Assembly (NCBI GenBank): GCA_020746105.1
Contig: CM036624.1
Span: 3,033,562-3,097,561, forward strand
DNA: 64,000 bases
Source of the DNA: Trogon surrucura
Taxonomy: Eukaryota; Chordata; Aves; Trogoniformes; Trogonidae
Direction of reading: 5' to 3'
The notes under the pieces are model-generated. The model made no database searches. It was not told the DNA's origin and worked only from the letters and a program-made list of their open reading frames with translations. The translations under genes were made by a program, and so were the position numbers. Position 1 is the first letter of the stretch. Each line of letters begins with the position of its first letter. Below, piece after piece: positions 37,091 through 51,295 of this stretch.

Positions 37091-38160
37091 ATGCAATAAA
37101 GCCTGTATAGTAAGTGTTGTTAATCAACGATAAACCATCTTTCAGAAAGCTCCACTAACATTCACCATGTGAAGACAGGTTACATTAAATAAGTACAAGT
37201 CATGTACAGCATGTCTTGGGGACCTAGCGTTTGATACAAAATTTTCCGTAGAAAATCAGTGGTATATTTTTCTTTCTCTCTTCAGGAAATCTTTTAGTTG
37301 TTTAGACATGCTAAGGATTTATTTATCTGTTTTCACCAAAATAGCACATTCTGTAACTGTGAATGAACCTTCCTCCCAAGAAATCCCCTCTGAAACTGTG
37401 TTTAAAGCAACCCGTCTATTGATAATTAACCAGCCATCAAATCCTTTCACTGAAGTAGATGTGAAAGTCAGAGAGAAGGCACAAGGAATAAAAATAGAAT
37501 GCAGCAAATGGAAGCATGCTTTGTGTCTACATAAAAGCAACAAACTGGAAGATGTAATCCTGTTGGTTTATGGTCACATGATGCTCGGAGATCACCACTT
37601 TTGTCATGTAAGAGGAGAAGGGAGGCGCAAGATTTGCTTGCAGCTTACGCTATTACAGAGAGATATGGGAACAGTTAAACACACTTGGCAAATTTTGAAG
37701 GATCTGAGTATGTCCTGAGGGTTTCTAATTCCGCCTAGTAATTTTATAATAAACTGCAGAGAGCCTTTTATATGTGCTTTGCGTCCAGTGAAGTCACATC
37801 AAAGGGGAGAACGGATCACTTATATCCATTTAGAAGCTACTCGCGATACAGAGGGGCAAAAGATAATACGGTACCGCTAAACATCCTCTCCTCAACACCT
37901 CATCATGAAGAAAACTTGCATATGTATCAGATCAAGCTTCTAGAAATGCACTGGCAGGCCATGCTCCCCATGTCCTGGATTCACACTGAGGTCACTGAGC
38001 TCACAAGATCCTCCTTGGACCTTGTGGCGTGCAATGCCACAGGAGAGAAGGATGACACTTTTGGGAGAAATCTCTCCTGGGAAGAAGTTGAACAAGAAAG
38101 AAGCACAGTTGATGTGATGCCATTTTCCATGATCTAAAGAAGTTCTTTGTTCACAATGCT

Positions 38161-38178
38161 GGGGAGGGGGGGGGGAGG
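38161..38178 (+). repeat. G-run G4-A-G10-A-G2, potential G-quadruplex
   Basis: Sixteen G in 18 bases on the plus strand, interrupted by two A. The arrangement can in principle form a G-quadruplex. It lies just beyond the stop of an unrecognised 121-codon frame. Confidence 0.85.
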
Positions 38179-41100
38179 ACTGCTTTTCATAGGGGTATAT
38201 TTGTCTAAATTATCACTGATTTTACCAACTCCACTGAAGGGGTAGAACAAGGCAGCTATTATAACCTTTGGAAATCTTTAAATTCTCAGTACTCGTCTTT
38301 GCATAGAAGAATCAACTTCACATCTAGATGTAACTTAAGTAGCTCATAAAAATCGTAATAAAACCGAGCTAGTTCATAGAAAAGCTTTTGGTCAACCAAA
38401 AAATCAAAACTTCAGTTAAGGTCAAGTAGTTTCTAATTCTCTTAGTTGTGAAGGTTGCATTCAAAGTTTCAAAGGCAGTGTTCTAAGAAGGAGGTAGCAG
38501 AAGTGATAGCTCTGAGAATCCCTCTCAGGATCATGTGTTCATTCACCAGAGAGAATAATTAACTTCAAATCCATTTGATCGACTGAAATATTGACACCAA
38601 AATAAAGGAAACTTAGAAATGTTACTGCTTACAAGATCTGCATGCATTTTTGTTGTTCTAATTTTCTGAAGAACTGAAAATATTCTGGAGAAGTTCTGAC
38701 AATTTCAGTTTTTCAATCTAATTCCACAATAAAATACAACGAATATAATGTTCAGTACTTAAGGCCTGAGTTCAGATAGACCATTCAAGGGACAACAGCT
38801 ACAGCAACAGAGCAAAGAAGATATTTGAAATGATTGTTTAGTGGTGCAAATGTACCTACACACATTCTTTCTTCAGAGCAATGGATGTAGGCAATGGAGT
38901 TTGCAAATGATGTTTTCTAGTAATAAACTTGAAAGGAAACCAGATACTCCTTGTGCATCTTTCATACGAGCTCACTGTCATCCTTGCTGAATCACTGACG
39001 CCAACTAAAATATTGAGACATAATTTGAACATAGATATATCCTCTGACCCCTAAAATAATCTCATTAAAAAGACCCACAACACAAACAAACAGTGATGTC
39101 CTTGGTGGAATCCACTCTACACCTACAGCCACAAGTTTTAGGAGTCCATCTACCTATTCAGGTTCCTTGGTGATTTCCCTAAATTATTAATAAAGCTTGG
39201 TCTTTCTCAGCCTGGGTCTGATTGATTAGATGCATTTAAAATTTCAAATTATATTCCATACCTCTCCAAGTTATCCTTCTCTACCGCCCTAGATACACAC
39301 ACAGAGTATACAGATTCAGAACAGGAGAGTATTTCCCAGTGTACTCATCGTGTTAAGAATAGAAGTCTCCTAAGATAAAGGGACACTGAATATTTTTAAA
39401 ATATTTCATCTCCATCTAAAAATACGTAAACCTATATAGGTCTAAAAGATACTTAAATTTCCAATAATAGAAAAATTATTTGAAAAAAAAAGATTTTTTT
39501 TCCTAATTGCAATTTTGAGGAAGGGGAAGAAGGGTTTTCTCTCTGTTAGGTGAATTCTGGCCCTTCAATCTTAATCAAAATTTACTTCCTGAAGACAAAG
39601 TTTGTTAGTCAGGATTTCAGAATTTTGCTCAGGAAGTAAAGTTTGATACATTATAATTTAATATAGCATCGAAAAAAAATTTTTAGCAACAATAGAAATT
39701 ATATTTTAAATATCAATACAAGTAAAATGAAATTATGACATAAATGTGAAATAAAAATATTGACTGACTGTTAAAATGCATTTTCTAACTGAAAATGGTT
39801 CCATTGAAACTGTTTTATTCTTTTTTACTGCACAACTGTATTGTTTTTTCTGTTTTGCTGTATAATATTTTTATATTCTACATCTTCCAACCATTAAAAG
39901 AATTATTGATTTAAATAATACAGTGGACCCTGATCACTATTTACTTTTTTTAAGCACACGGTATTCCATAAACTATTTCCCCACGTAAGTTTTATACTTC
40001 CATGAGCTATAAAAAGATCTTTCAGAAGGGCTGAAGGCTTCCAAGGACACAGAAAAATCTCTCAATGCTGACATAATCAAAAAGAAGTTGAGTCAATTTC
40101 TAATGTAGGAACGTATATCAGTATGATAATAATCTGAATTAAAACACAAATTTTCACTTCACATACAAAATATGTATCCATGTAATTACAAAAAAATGTA
40201 AATAAGTGTTATGCTAAAGCTGATTAAAATAGAATATACCAAAATAAACCTCAGTAACTATTACTATAATCAACTGTCACTTCCCCGCAAATCTCTCTTT
40301 GAATACTAAAATATAAATCAGAGAGGTTTTGAGAACTAAGAATAAAATGTAACCAGAAGCATTTGTTACGTATTTTGAAATGTTTCAGAAGATTATATAT
40401 TTCCCCTAAACGCCAAGTATAAACAAGTATGACTATGTATACCCAGAAATTAAGGCATGTAGTCCTTAAAAGCCAACAACAACTATAGTAATAAAAGGAG
40501 CTCTTCTAAAATAGCAACAACTTAAACTGAGAGCTATTTTGGCGCTGAGCACACGAGAAAAAAACGAAGTCCCAGCCACGCCAGCAGCGTTAAGTTTTCA
40601 CAATTTGGAAACGTAGTCACCAGTTCTGCTGAAAAAGAGCCACCGAATGAGGCTGTGCAGAACGGCACCGTTGTTGCCCTTGGTATGCCCCGACAAAAGA
40701 CTAATTCTTCGCGTTGTTAGGAGGACTGACTGCTCCAGAACAAGCCACCGCTATACCAACTTGTCAGAACAAGCTGGGAGAAAACTAGATAAGAGCACTT
40801 GAGTGATCTGTACACAGAGACAATTGAACTGGAAATGAAGTTACATACACGAACGATCCGTCGTGTGGGGCAGCTTTAATTGCCTGGAACAATTCCTCCG
40901 TCTTGTTTGTAGCAACGATATTCCTTTGACCAAAGGTCTTACTTGATGGATGTTTCAGGGTCTTTAACAGACAGTGTGCCAGCATCCTGTGGTGGCAGGT
41001 ACTTCGCTTACAGTATAGAAATACTGATTTCTGAAATATGCAAGCTTATCTGAATTTAGTTTAATTTTAAATGCAGTGGTTTATGATTTTAGTAACTGTG

Positions 41101-44100
41101 CCATACAACAACCCCTGCACAAGCCCTGATCTTCAGGAACGGCTACAGATGGAGCTTTCCCATACAAAAAATAGATTATGAACCACTCCTCTTTCCACCA
41201 GCATGACAATCTTGCACATTTATCCTTATGTTGCTCTAATAATAATCACATTAGTATCTCACCATTCTTAACCACCGGCTAGTGTAAACTGGAGCACATA
41301 GATCCCATGAGATCGAAGCCAGCAGCAAACTAAGCACGTGGGTTATCGCACACATACTTGTAGGCTCACTGGGATGTCAAACGAACTTTGAGCGTAAAAG
41401 AGAAAAGTATGTTCGTAAAATGAGGAGCCGCCTTTACACCTCTGAAGCTCTTGCTGGAAGGAGCTTTCAAGGAAAGTGAGTTTTCTCAAAGTGTAGGCTA
41501 AGGGAAGCGACCCACAAAGAAGGCAAATGGGGGAACTGTATTCACGCCGACGCTGCGAATCTATATTAGAAATTAAGATTTAGAAATAAAGTGTAATGAC
41601 ACGCACACAATCAACCAAACGTACCATCCCAGATAAGTGTAAGCGAAAACGAACATAGAAGATGAGATGAACAGAAGTGGTCTTTCAGGGGACAGTTTTC
41701 CATTAAGTGAGCTCCAAAAATAACAATCGGAAATGTTAATACTAAATAAAAGTGCTCCTTCTGGTATTTTCTCTAGTTTATTCACTTCAGTAAAAATAAT
41801 GTGCATCTAATCCCATACAACATTTTCTGATATCAAATCATTATCAGTTCGTATTTTTCAGCTTAACTAGTTTTATATTACATGTCTCCATCTAACTCTG
41901 GTTTGTATTTATCTGGATAATACACACAATACTTTCTACTGCCTGGCTACTAACACATCCAATTGGATCCAATAATAGCTTTTCAAATACTTCAGTGCAT
42001 CAGCACTTCCATACTTCATCCTGATTTTCATGCTTGGAAAAAGACTAGAAATGTCACCTGATCATCTGAAATGTTAACTTCTGTAAATAAAAGCTTAATC
42101 CTGTATTATGACCATAATGGGCAAAGAGTCCTGCACACGGGAGGCTGAAAGAATAAAATTCCCTAGAAAGTACATTCAGAGTTTGATGATTTTACCCCAG
42201 CATTACGAAAACGTCAGACACTTTTGGAAAGGTTTGTTAGGTTTCCTCCTAAGTTCTTGAGGAATTCCCATTTTAGCTACCAACGGGTATTTCTCAGTAC
42301 TTTTCTTACATGGCAGGTTGATGACAGATGCTGGGAGAACAGCATGATTAAATGAAGACATGTTTTTCTCGTGGCTATTTGCACACCATCATAGATAAAA
42401 TATTGTATTTTTAAGCGTAAATAATACTCCTAATGTGTAGAATTCTACATTCATTAGTGAGGTCTGCTTTACAGAGATCCACCTGCAATAATACAAATTC
42501 GTGCAGGGGTACGTATCCTAATTTTAAAGGTGAAACTTCATCCAAATTTAATACTAATGTTATTAAAAATATTTTTTTAACTTACGTTTCATGCCAATTC
42601 CCTTTCGTGATTCTAATTTACCTTTATTGTGGGAACATAGTAACTGACAGCTTATTCGTGAATTAGGTCCTGCATACTGCTTGCGACAGCTGTAGACTCG
42701 AATCATCCCCTGTGTGAACACAACGCAAATTTCCTCGACGTGCATCAAACTGTGTTCAGCCTGAATGTGAGTGAGATGACTGTTAAAACTGTAGCCCCCA
42801 AGCCTTCGGCAAATGTAAAGCCTGTCATGTGAAATTCAGTGTGGATCCTAACGGGTGGTGTTCTATTGAGCTACTGTACTTGATTCGAAACTAGATTTAG
42901 GTATCAGAAAATCAAATTGTAATCACAAAGCCTTAAGGAGAAAAGGGAGAACACAAGAATAAAGCCTTTTTTTTTTTTTTCTTAATGCAGTGTTAGTGAA
43001 GGACCTTTCCATGTCAAGTTAATGTCCTTTTTTTCCTCATAAAGTCTACAGCCAAATTTGTTCCTGATATTATTCAGCTGATTGCTTTCTTGCTGCTCCT
43101 GTAGTCTTAACTGACACTCCTAGCATTTACCACATTTGGAAAAAAATAAAATAAAATGGTGTCTCGGTTCATACATGAAATGAATAGCCTTGGACAGAGA
43201 ACAAAAAAAATAACCTACCTAATTTTAGTTAGAGTGGACAAAAACCTCAGGGATTAAAAGTCCGCTGTAAGGCAGATCGCAAAAATATTCACGAAGAAAC
43301 CCAAGTCAACTTTCTGAAGAAAGCTTCACAATGTGACTCAAACCTGAGGCACAGAATACAAACTCAAGATATGGCATGCGTTTCTGTTATTTTATGGCCA
43401 TGTGGAAGTGCACAAAAGCTTTGTAAAAGTCTCCCGAGGTTGAAAAAACAGCAGCGTTTTGTATCAAAGCTTCCTTATCCCTTCCAAGAAAAGAAGTTAT
43501 GTGCTTTAATACCACTCCAGCAATCAAATGGACATTTTCTTCAAATCAGCCGTTGCTGTTGGGTGCTGGAGAGAACTATGTGTTACTTACCTCTCTCAAC
43601 TCTGATTCCCTTACTCAGAGCCACTATAATTCAAGATCTGGATGCACTGCAGCCCCCTCCAGGGTTATGGGGAAAAGCAATTAAAAACCCTACAAAAAAA
43701 TTTAGTGTATTTCAGGCTTGTTTGGTATTTATGTGCTTTTAAAAATTTTTAAGATGTAATCCTATGCTATCATTTACACTGCACCCATAGTTAGCAAATG
43801 CATTAGTAATTCTGCAGGATTAGTTTCAGCCCAGCAAAGTTGAAGAGACATGGGGGTACCTGGCAGCATAGCAAAGGGATAACAACATACGAAGCAGGGT
43901 TAGCCACGTTCTGGGTGGCACAGCTTCAGAATAGGCGACATGCATAAATCCTCTAGAATGCACTGAACCGCACTAGATCTGTGCGAGCTATAACTGGGCT
44001 CCAAAGCTATTTCTGTCAAAGCTCACAAATCGCTATCTTTAGAACTGGAAAGCAGTCACAGCCTATTGCATGGCTACAGTTGGGTGATGACTGAGTCCAA

Positions 44101-47100
44101 GTCCCTTCAAATCTTTGTTTCTAGAGCGGGTGAGCTGAAATCCAGGATGGAGAGAACTTTGCACACTGGGGAAGTCTGGAACCACAGTTGACGTTTAGGG
44201 GTCTTGGGTTTATGTAGTTTGTGAGCTTATGTGGAGAGGACATAATATTATTTAAGACAAGGATCACAGAATGGCACTACTGCTCTTTTCCAGCACCACT
44301 GAAAGGTTAATTGTTTAAGCTGGTGATAAAAAAAAAAGTAATAAAAAAAAAATCCTGTCTGAATGCAAACTCACTGAGTTACATAGCAATTCATATGGGA
44401 GCCAGGAGGATTAAAGCCTGGAAACAGCCACACTGACATGCAGACCTGAACCTATTTGAGTAAAAGAGCAACTCTTTTATCAAGCAACTCCATCACCCTG
44501 TCAGACAGTGCATTAGGAATATTTTCCCCTTCATACTCCTGCAGGATCCTGCAGCCCCTCTGGGCTCAAGGAACATTCCAAGTTAGCCTGATTCAAAGTT
44601 TTCAGGTTGCCAGAATCGCGTTCGCTCTCACAGTATACACATGGAAACTCTTGTCTCAATCTTCTGCTTAAAAATACACCAATGCTATGGTTTATATAAG
44701 GCTGGGATTAAGAGAGTTGGATAAAACAGCAACACATCCATCAGAAACTGAAATTAAGCCTCTTTGAACATCTTAAGCAGAAAGGAAGTGGGTCACTCAA
44801 TTATCTATGCTTAAAATTAGGCATTTAACTTATTTCAGCTTATATCAAATTCTTTAAATCATTAATGGGAATTCATCAGTCATTCAAGTTAAATATCTGA
44901 AGTAATGAGAACAAGGCATCTAGAGACGGACATGCATCAAACCCACATCGGTTAATAAACAGGTTGGGATTCAGCAATCAAAGATGCATCCAACTTGTGA
45001 AAGGTAAATTCAGATGACCTGTGTTTGGAGCAGAAAGGAGTGGAACATAATACACTTGTGTTTTGCTCAGGTAGGAGCAGAACAGGCTCTGTGAGGAGAG
45101 CTGGGCTGCGCAGCCCTGGTGTGTTCTTAGTTGCAGAGAACAGAGAAATAGGAATAAAAAACGTCGGATATAAAAAAAGCGCTCAACTTTGGTGTTCGTG
45201 TTACAAATGTGTTGTTAATAAAGGCCTAATATACGATCTTACCATGTTTCCTTAAAGTTCAGAGTAGCTTAGACCAAAGCCAGGCTAATAGGTACTAGTT
45301 TCAGTGAAGTAAAGTATCGATTAAAACAAGCCAATATTATTAGCATATGTATGATTAATACCCACCCCAATGATTGATTTGGTCAAATATTATTTATTCA
45401 GGAACAGGCTGCTCTCAAAACTATTCACATAGGAAAGTACTTAAACACCTCAAATTTACAATTAACATTTGTTTTTAGTTTTTTATTACAAGAGTATTTT
45501 GGGAAACGTTTAACAAGGAGACTGCCCTAATGGTACAAGTGTTCTTGAATTCTGGTTTTTTTGGTTGCATTCAATCATAACGGAAGCCAGCTGCTGATGT
45601 TAGATGTGAATTGGCTTTGATCTCCACCAAAACACAGAAGTACCCTTTTCTGCGTTTCTTTCTAGTCCCAAACCTCACGGTCATAGTGACCATAACCCAG
45701 AAAGCCCCACACATTTGACCTAACTGCTGAGTGGGGAGGGCACAGAGCACACGAGAGGCAGCTCTCTGCAGACACACATCATTCCTCTAAAATTGTCCGG
45801 GTTTTTAGCATACCCTGTGAGGGTGGTGACGAGACGGTTCAAAAGGACAGTTGTATTAAGCTTGTATTACCCCTGCCTTCAGCAATCTCACTGATGGCTG
45901 CAGGATCTCGCAGCTTTCCTTCCCATCACCTACTCTCTCCCACCGCTTTCCCCAAGTATTAGCTAACTTCGGGGGTATTTTTCTGACGAAACATAGCTGT
46001 AAGCTAGAAATAGGGTGAGAACGCTTTGCCTGATATAAAAATCTCTGAAGCTCGTGTGCTGCTTGGCTCCAGCACTTGCAGATTGCAGCCAGGAAGGCAT
46101 TCCCCCAGGCAGACGTGCCTGGGCTGTGGGTGTCCCCTGCGAGTGCAGCCCCTGCCTTGCATCTGAGGCTCACCTGGAAATTTCACTTTGCGAGTTCCCT
46201 GCTACTGCCACGTCCTGCCATGCCAATAAAGCATCTGAGGTCTCCTGCCTTCTCCTTGTGGCACATTGTAATTGGGACCATGGATCTTTTATCACGGGTT
46301 TAAGCTTGTTACAGGGTATTAGAAGGGCTGTGAGAGCTCTGGGAAGAGGAGCAGCAGATGTTCCCCGAGCCTGCCTGGATTAACTGCTTGTCCCACAATT
46401 GTCAGCCTGACAGCCCGGTTGGTCCTTCTCGCGCTCGGGTTCGTAACCTGTAAATCATGAACCCGCCCCAGTTACAAGAAAAAATTATTCGCAATTTTCT
46501 GTTGATTTTTTGCTGTTGTTCCTATTTTGGCTTTTGTTGTGTTTTTTTTTCTTCCCCCTCTTGTCTTGGCAGTGTGTTCTATAGACCCACTTGCACTCTC
46601 TTTACCTCCTGCACAGCAGTTCTCCTCAGAGACAAGTCACAAGCAAAATCAAGCTGAAAAAAAAGCCAAACAAAAAACCCCCCAAAACCTAAACCAACCC
46701 TCAAACAACTGATTCTATTTAAACAGATGGCTTAAAACACCTTATTAACCATTGTAAAACAACCTTCTTAAAGGGATGAGCTACATTTCATAACATTACA
46801 CACATACCTTGCAGAAACACAGAAACTGAAGATGGAATCCCATCATATAAATTATTCATTCTCTGCCAAGGCAGTTCCCTGTAATGTAAGTTCTGAGTAG
46901 TTGGAAAGTAAAAAAAAGGTTTTAAAGTCGGAAAGGTTTTAAATACTTGTAAATGGATGACAGAAATCAAGCTTTCCCCAGCTTCTCAGCAAGATAAACC
47001 ATATGGATATTAAAGCTCCACTCCAGTCTTCTTGTTTATGTTTCTGTCTTGGACTGTTTTCGTTTGCTAAAATACAGGTTTTACTCGGAATAACTAAGAT

Positions 47101-49732
47101 TCACTTCTGATGCTTTTCTCATAACAATGTAAATGAAATATTTGTATGGGATACAAATACATCGCCTTCCAAAAGGAGAGGTAGCTTGAACATAGAACCT
47201 GAATACTGGAGAGAGAAAAAAATACAAACTAGATTGCAGACTTTCCTATTTGTCATCAAAAGACACACACCATGGGCAGACCAGACACGCAGTTTCCTGT
47301 TTGTTTCACTTCAGAGAACAAAGACTTTGACATACATATTTGTGTATATAAAAGCACAGTTTTAATAGTCTTCTACCATGTGTGCAAGTCACATGACAAC
47401 AGCAAAAAAAAGAATTCAGTCAGTCAGAAGTTATACTGATCTGACATTTCCTTGCTACACTCACCCTTTGTATGCACAGCCGTAACTTTTGCTCCATCTT
47501 TACAACCTGCATTTCTGCATTGCAGACACTCTTTTCTTAATTATATTCAAATACCTGTCCAGTCAACAATAAAACTACATGTTTGCACATCATGCAACGC
47601 AGTGGCCAAAGAAATTCAATATGGGCAGCCCTGATACGAAAGATTAAATTGCAATTTTCCTGGTAGTGTGTGAAATTTCATGTATAAAAAAACCACATTT
47701 CTGAAGTTTCTGAGCGTAGATTTTGAAACTGCTGCAAAGAATGCATTCCTCTGGTTAAGAGCTAACAGTCTAGCAAAAAAGCACAAATCACTTTTACTTG
47801 GCAAATGTCACTTAAGGATGTGCTCTTAGATAGACCAAATTAATCCCTACACATATACTACTAATAAACAACATACACTTCATGTACTATTCTTTCGGCA
47901 GAGACCATGTTTGCTGCACAGCAGTGCAGGTTGCATAAGGTTTTCCATTTTAGATGCCGAAATGTTTCAGAAATCAATGGCCTTGAGGCCAGTATTCATT
48001 TCAGCTAGAGAACAAAAAAACCAACAAAATTTTCAGGGCAAGCAGAAAAAATATTATTCCATTCCTTAAAAACTTCAACCGCATTAGCTTTTTAACATCT
48101 CATTATCTAGTGGGTAAAAAATTCTGAGCAATGCATAGGAGTCAGCTTCTACACAATCTGTAACTAGAATATTGGTTTTGGAAGAGTCTATTCAAAGGGC
48201 AGAGAAAAAACTGTCATATTTGGACTTCTTCATGAGTACTATAGCAAAAGATGCTCCTCCTTCATTTTTCATACAGTGAAAAAAAAGTTTGGTCTACCTG
48301 CCTCGCCTGATCTATACAAGCTAGAATCAAAATCCTGCTTCAGTTTCCTGTAAAACCTGAAAAATAAAGGGTGAGAGAAGAGCTGCCAGTGTTGCACATT
48401 TCTTCCATTAAGTATTTCGTGTTCTGCTAAAGGCGAGGGTGCACGACCGCCCCTCTGTGTTATTTGGTCAACACTGAGCAAAGAAAAAGGTGCTCAAGCA
48501 GTACAACAGGTGGCCACCTAGTGCCATCCCATACCCTTCATTCTTCCACTCTAACCAGGAATTGAAACTTTTCCTTCATTTAATTTATGCAGGATGATAC
48601 CAGGGTTTACATCTTTTTTTTTTTTTCCCCCCAACCCTTTACTGTTCCATTTAAAATAGCAGCACGGAGACTGTATGTCTGATATTAATTATGCAGTGGA
48701 ATTTAATGCCGTTCCTGGATTTGTTACGTGACTGCTGTCATGAAAGAGAATTTTATGCTTGTGAAGACTGAAGAAAGTGGTAGATTAGGTCAAACAGAAG
48801 GTTTGTTTTGAGTAACTTCAGTCATTACTTCCCAGCATCAATGAGCGTGCTCAAACACATCCAATAAATTCCCTTGAATTCTCACTAGGACAAAGAGAAA
48901 TCTCAGTTGAAGTGTCATGGGTAAAACACACGAGAGATGTTTGATGCCCGTCAGAAAAGACGGCGAGACTCTTTTCTGGATTTTCCTTTCCAGGCTATTT
49001 ATAATTCAAACGTCCTTTCCATGTTCACTTATTTAAAAACAGAGGCTCTAGCAAAAGGAAACAACGCATTAGGAAGAGGCTCGGTGCTACATCATCAGTT
49101 TTCAGCGGGGACTTCATTTACCATACTGAACTAGTTTCACGCAGGAAGACAACCTTACGACCAAACAAGACAAAAGAAAATCCCTTGCGGGGATGCAGCT
49201 CTGATCAAGGGAACTTCTGTTGCCAGAAAAGACAGTTTCATCACGGCAGTTAGGGGGTTTCTGACTAGAAGGAAAATTGTGTCGGACAAACAATCCTGCT
49301 AGAATTGAATATACCACATTGTTATGACAGGGACCTTAATTTATTTTGTACTATCCTGTAGTGTAGCTCTACATAACAAAAGGAAAAATGGGATATAGTT
49401 ATATTCTAGTACTGGAAGAAAATGACATCTTTACACGAAATGCTTTTCGAGTTAAATATATATTGCGATTCCACCTTGGTAAACTAATGTTATAAATCAT
49501 CCTTTTATTTGAAAAAGGCTTTCAGTCCTTTGTGTTAAAAATGTTACATTTAAATAGATCCAGACATAAAGACCCACAAAATTCTAAGTGATCCCAAGCT
49601 TTGTGAGAGAATCCTCCTTCACAGCATTCCCATGGCAGAAGACGGACATGCTGAGAGTTTATCATTTTAGACTGCTTCAGCCTGCGAATTTTAGTAAATA
49701 TTCCGTTAAGTCACTAAAGCTTTTATTGGGGG

Positions 49733-49746
49733 ACACACACACACAC
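49733..49746. repeat. (AC)7 microsatellite
   Basis: Seven uninterrupted AC units. Short and probably weakly polymorphic. Confidence 0.9.
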
Positions 49747-51222
49747 GACATCACGCCCAATAGGGGGAAACTTTCACTTTCTACTCTGAACAGAAACGCT
49801 AGCCTGCGCCACAAACTAAAACCCATCCAAGAGAACACACATTTTTTTATCGTAGGTCCCATATTGTTTCTGTAGCTGTATGACAACAATGAACTCTATA
49901 TTCCTCTCGTCACAGCGTATTATCATGCTGTTCTGAGCTTTCAGAAAAAGGGAAATGCAGAACACACATGTGAAATAAAAGAAAACACATATGTTTTGGA
50001 TTAAGTCAATCTCAAGATGTTAAATCCCAGACCTGCTCCACAGAAGAGCAAAAATGAGTATTAACACCATATGATAACTATTGAGTTTAAGACTAGACTG
50101 TAAATTGCAACATGGTGTTTTCCTCGATAATGCATGCTAATTCGGTTCCATCTTACTTCTGAGAGACACTGTCTCGTCAACATTTGCTCAGTTACATGCG
50201 CTGCACTATTTAAGAAGTGCAGCTATTTTTCTGGCAGCCTGCGGCTCCTTCGTTTTATCCAACACCGAGAGAGGTTGTTGTTCTCATTTATTGAGAGTCA
50301 AGCAGTGAGCTACTTAGGTCTCTTCATCTCAAATATTTATCGGGCTACAGAAGAAATTGATTCTATAGACACCTTTGGTTTAGGCATTCAATTATCTTGT
50401 GGAAGGCTTAAATATTTGACTTTTCCCCAGGACAAAAAAAAAAAAAAGTCTTCTAAATTTACTTTGCCCTATTTATTCTATTTTACTATGACTGAGGAGT
50501 GAAACATATGAGATTTTCATACCTTTTCTTACTACATGGAGATATGCCCACAGAAAAGAAAAAAATTTACCTTTATTACTGAAATTCTTCTGATAGCTTT
50601 TTATGTTTTTGGCTCAGACTGTAAACTGGCTAGTTCACCACAATATTTCTTATACGTTCTTTAGACCACCTCCCCCAGATCCCAGCTTTGAGGGAATTGT
50701 AAGGACTGAGATTCCTAAAATAGTTGTGAAACCATACATATGTATGCATCCAAGAATGCATGTTGAAGTATCTAACAGAAATTCATAATTTTTAAGCAAT
50801 TCTCTATTATAGTCAAGAGAGAAAAGGAATCAATAGGACTACATAAGGTCTGATGGTTTGTGTTATCTAAGTCCTAGGCTGGCAAGAAACCAGGAATTAC
50901 CAGTTCTACAGCTTTTTTTTTGATGTTCCCTAATTGGTTTTTATTAAACATCAAAATAAAACAGACCTTTCATAATCAATTAAACATACAGGAAGACTAA
51001 GAGAAGCACTTATTTTCTGGATCAAAGCTTTGACCACAACTTGTGTCACTACATGTCACGTAATTAACCCAAATACCTGGGTCTTCTGGGCTCCTCTGTC
51101 CCCCCTCTCCTTCTTAACTTGCAACACAACTTTCACCAAAGTCAAAAGCTTCCCCTAAGGAGTTCCATTTTCAAGTAATCCAGACTTTTGGATGGGAAAA
51201 GGCTTAGTTAAAATACCTCTGA

Positions 51223-51295
51223 AATAGAATGGTTCCATTTGGAAAGGAGATCTGAAGATGAACCGGTCCAACTGCCTGCTCCAATCAAGGCTGAC
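51223..51295 (-). mobile_element. CR1 LINE, degenerate 3' tail
   Basis: On the plus strand AATAGAATGGTTC, then TTTGGAAAGGAGATCTGAAGA, CGGTCCAACTGCCTGCTCCAA and TCAAGGCTGAC follow the reverse complement of a CR1 3' end (AGAATGG..TTGGAAGGGACCTCTGAAGATCAT..GTCCAAC). The terminal 8-bp repeat is reduced to one decayed copy. Divergence is higher than in the 31345 or 62503 copies, so it is probably older. Confidence 0.8.

Larger units (their letters stand above)
37091..51222. other. 14 kb AT-rich non-coding stretch, no gene recognised
   Basis: No CR1 tail, RNA gene or recognisable exon was found. Two plus-strand frames (37308-37718, 136 codons; 37772-38137, 121 codons) follow the CR1 fragment and share a strand but resemble no family. 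A minus-strand frame at 40785-40985 is protein-like in composition yet unrecognised. The segment 46054-46445 is GC-richer, with an AATAAA at about 46225 and frames up to 109 codons on both strands; it could be an old LTR or chance. Simple sequences: a G-run at 38161-38178, an A/C tract at 46656-46710, T13C6 at 48614-48632, (AC)7 at 49733-49746. Confidence 0.45.

Noticed and set aside
37308-38137. Two consecutive plus-strand frames (136 and 121 codons) as a two-exon gene
   Set aside because: No family resemblance and the frames are separated by stops without convincing splice signals.
46425-46452. Polymerase III B-box-like GGTTCGTAACC as a second tRNA-derived SINE
   Set aside because: No A box, anticodon arm or CR1 tail accompanies it.
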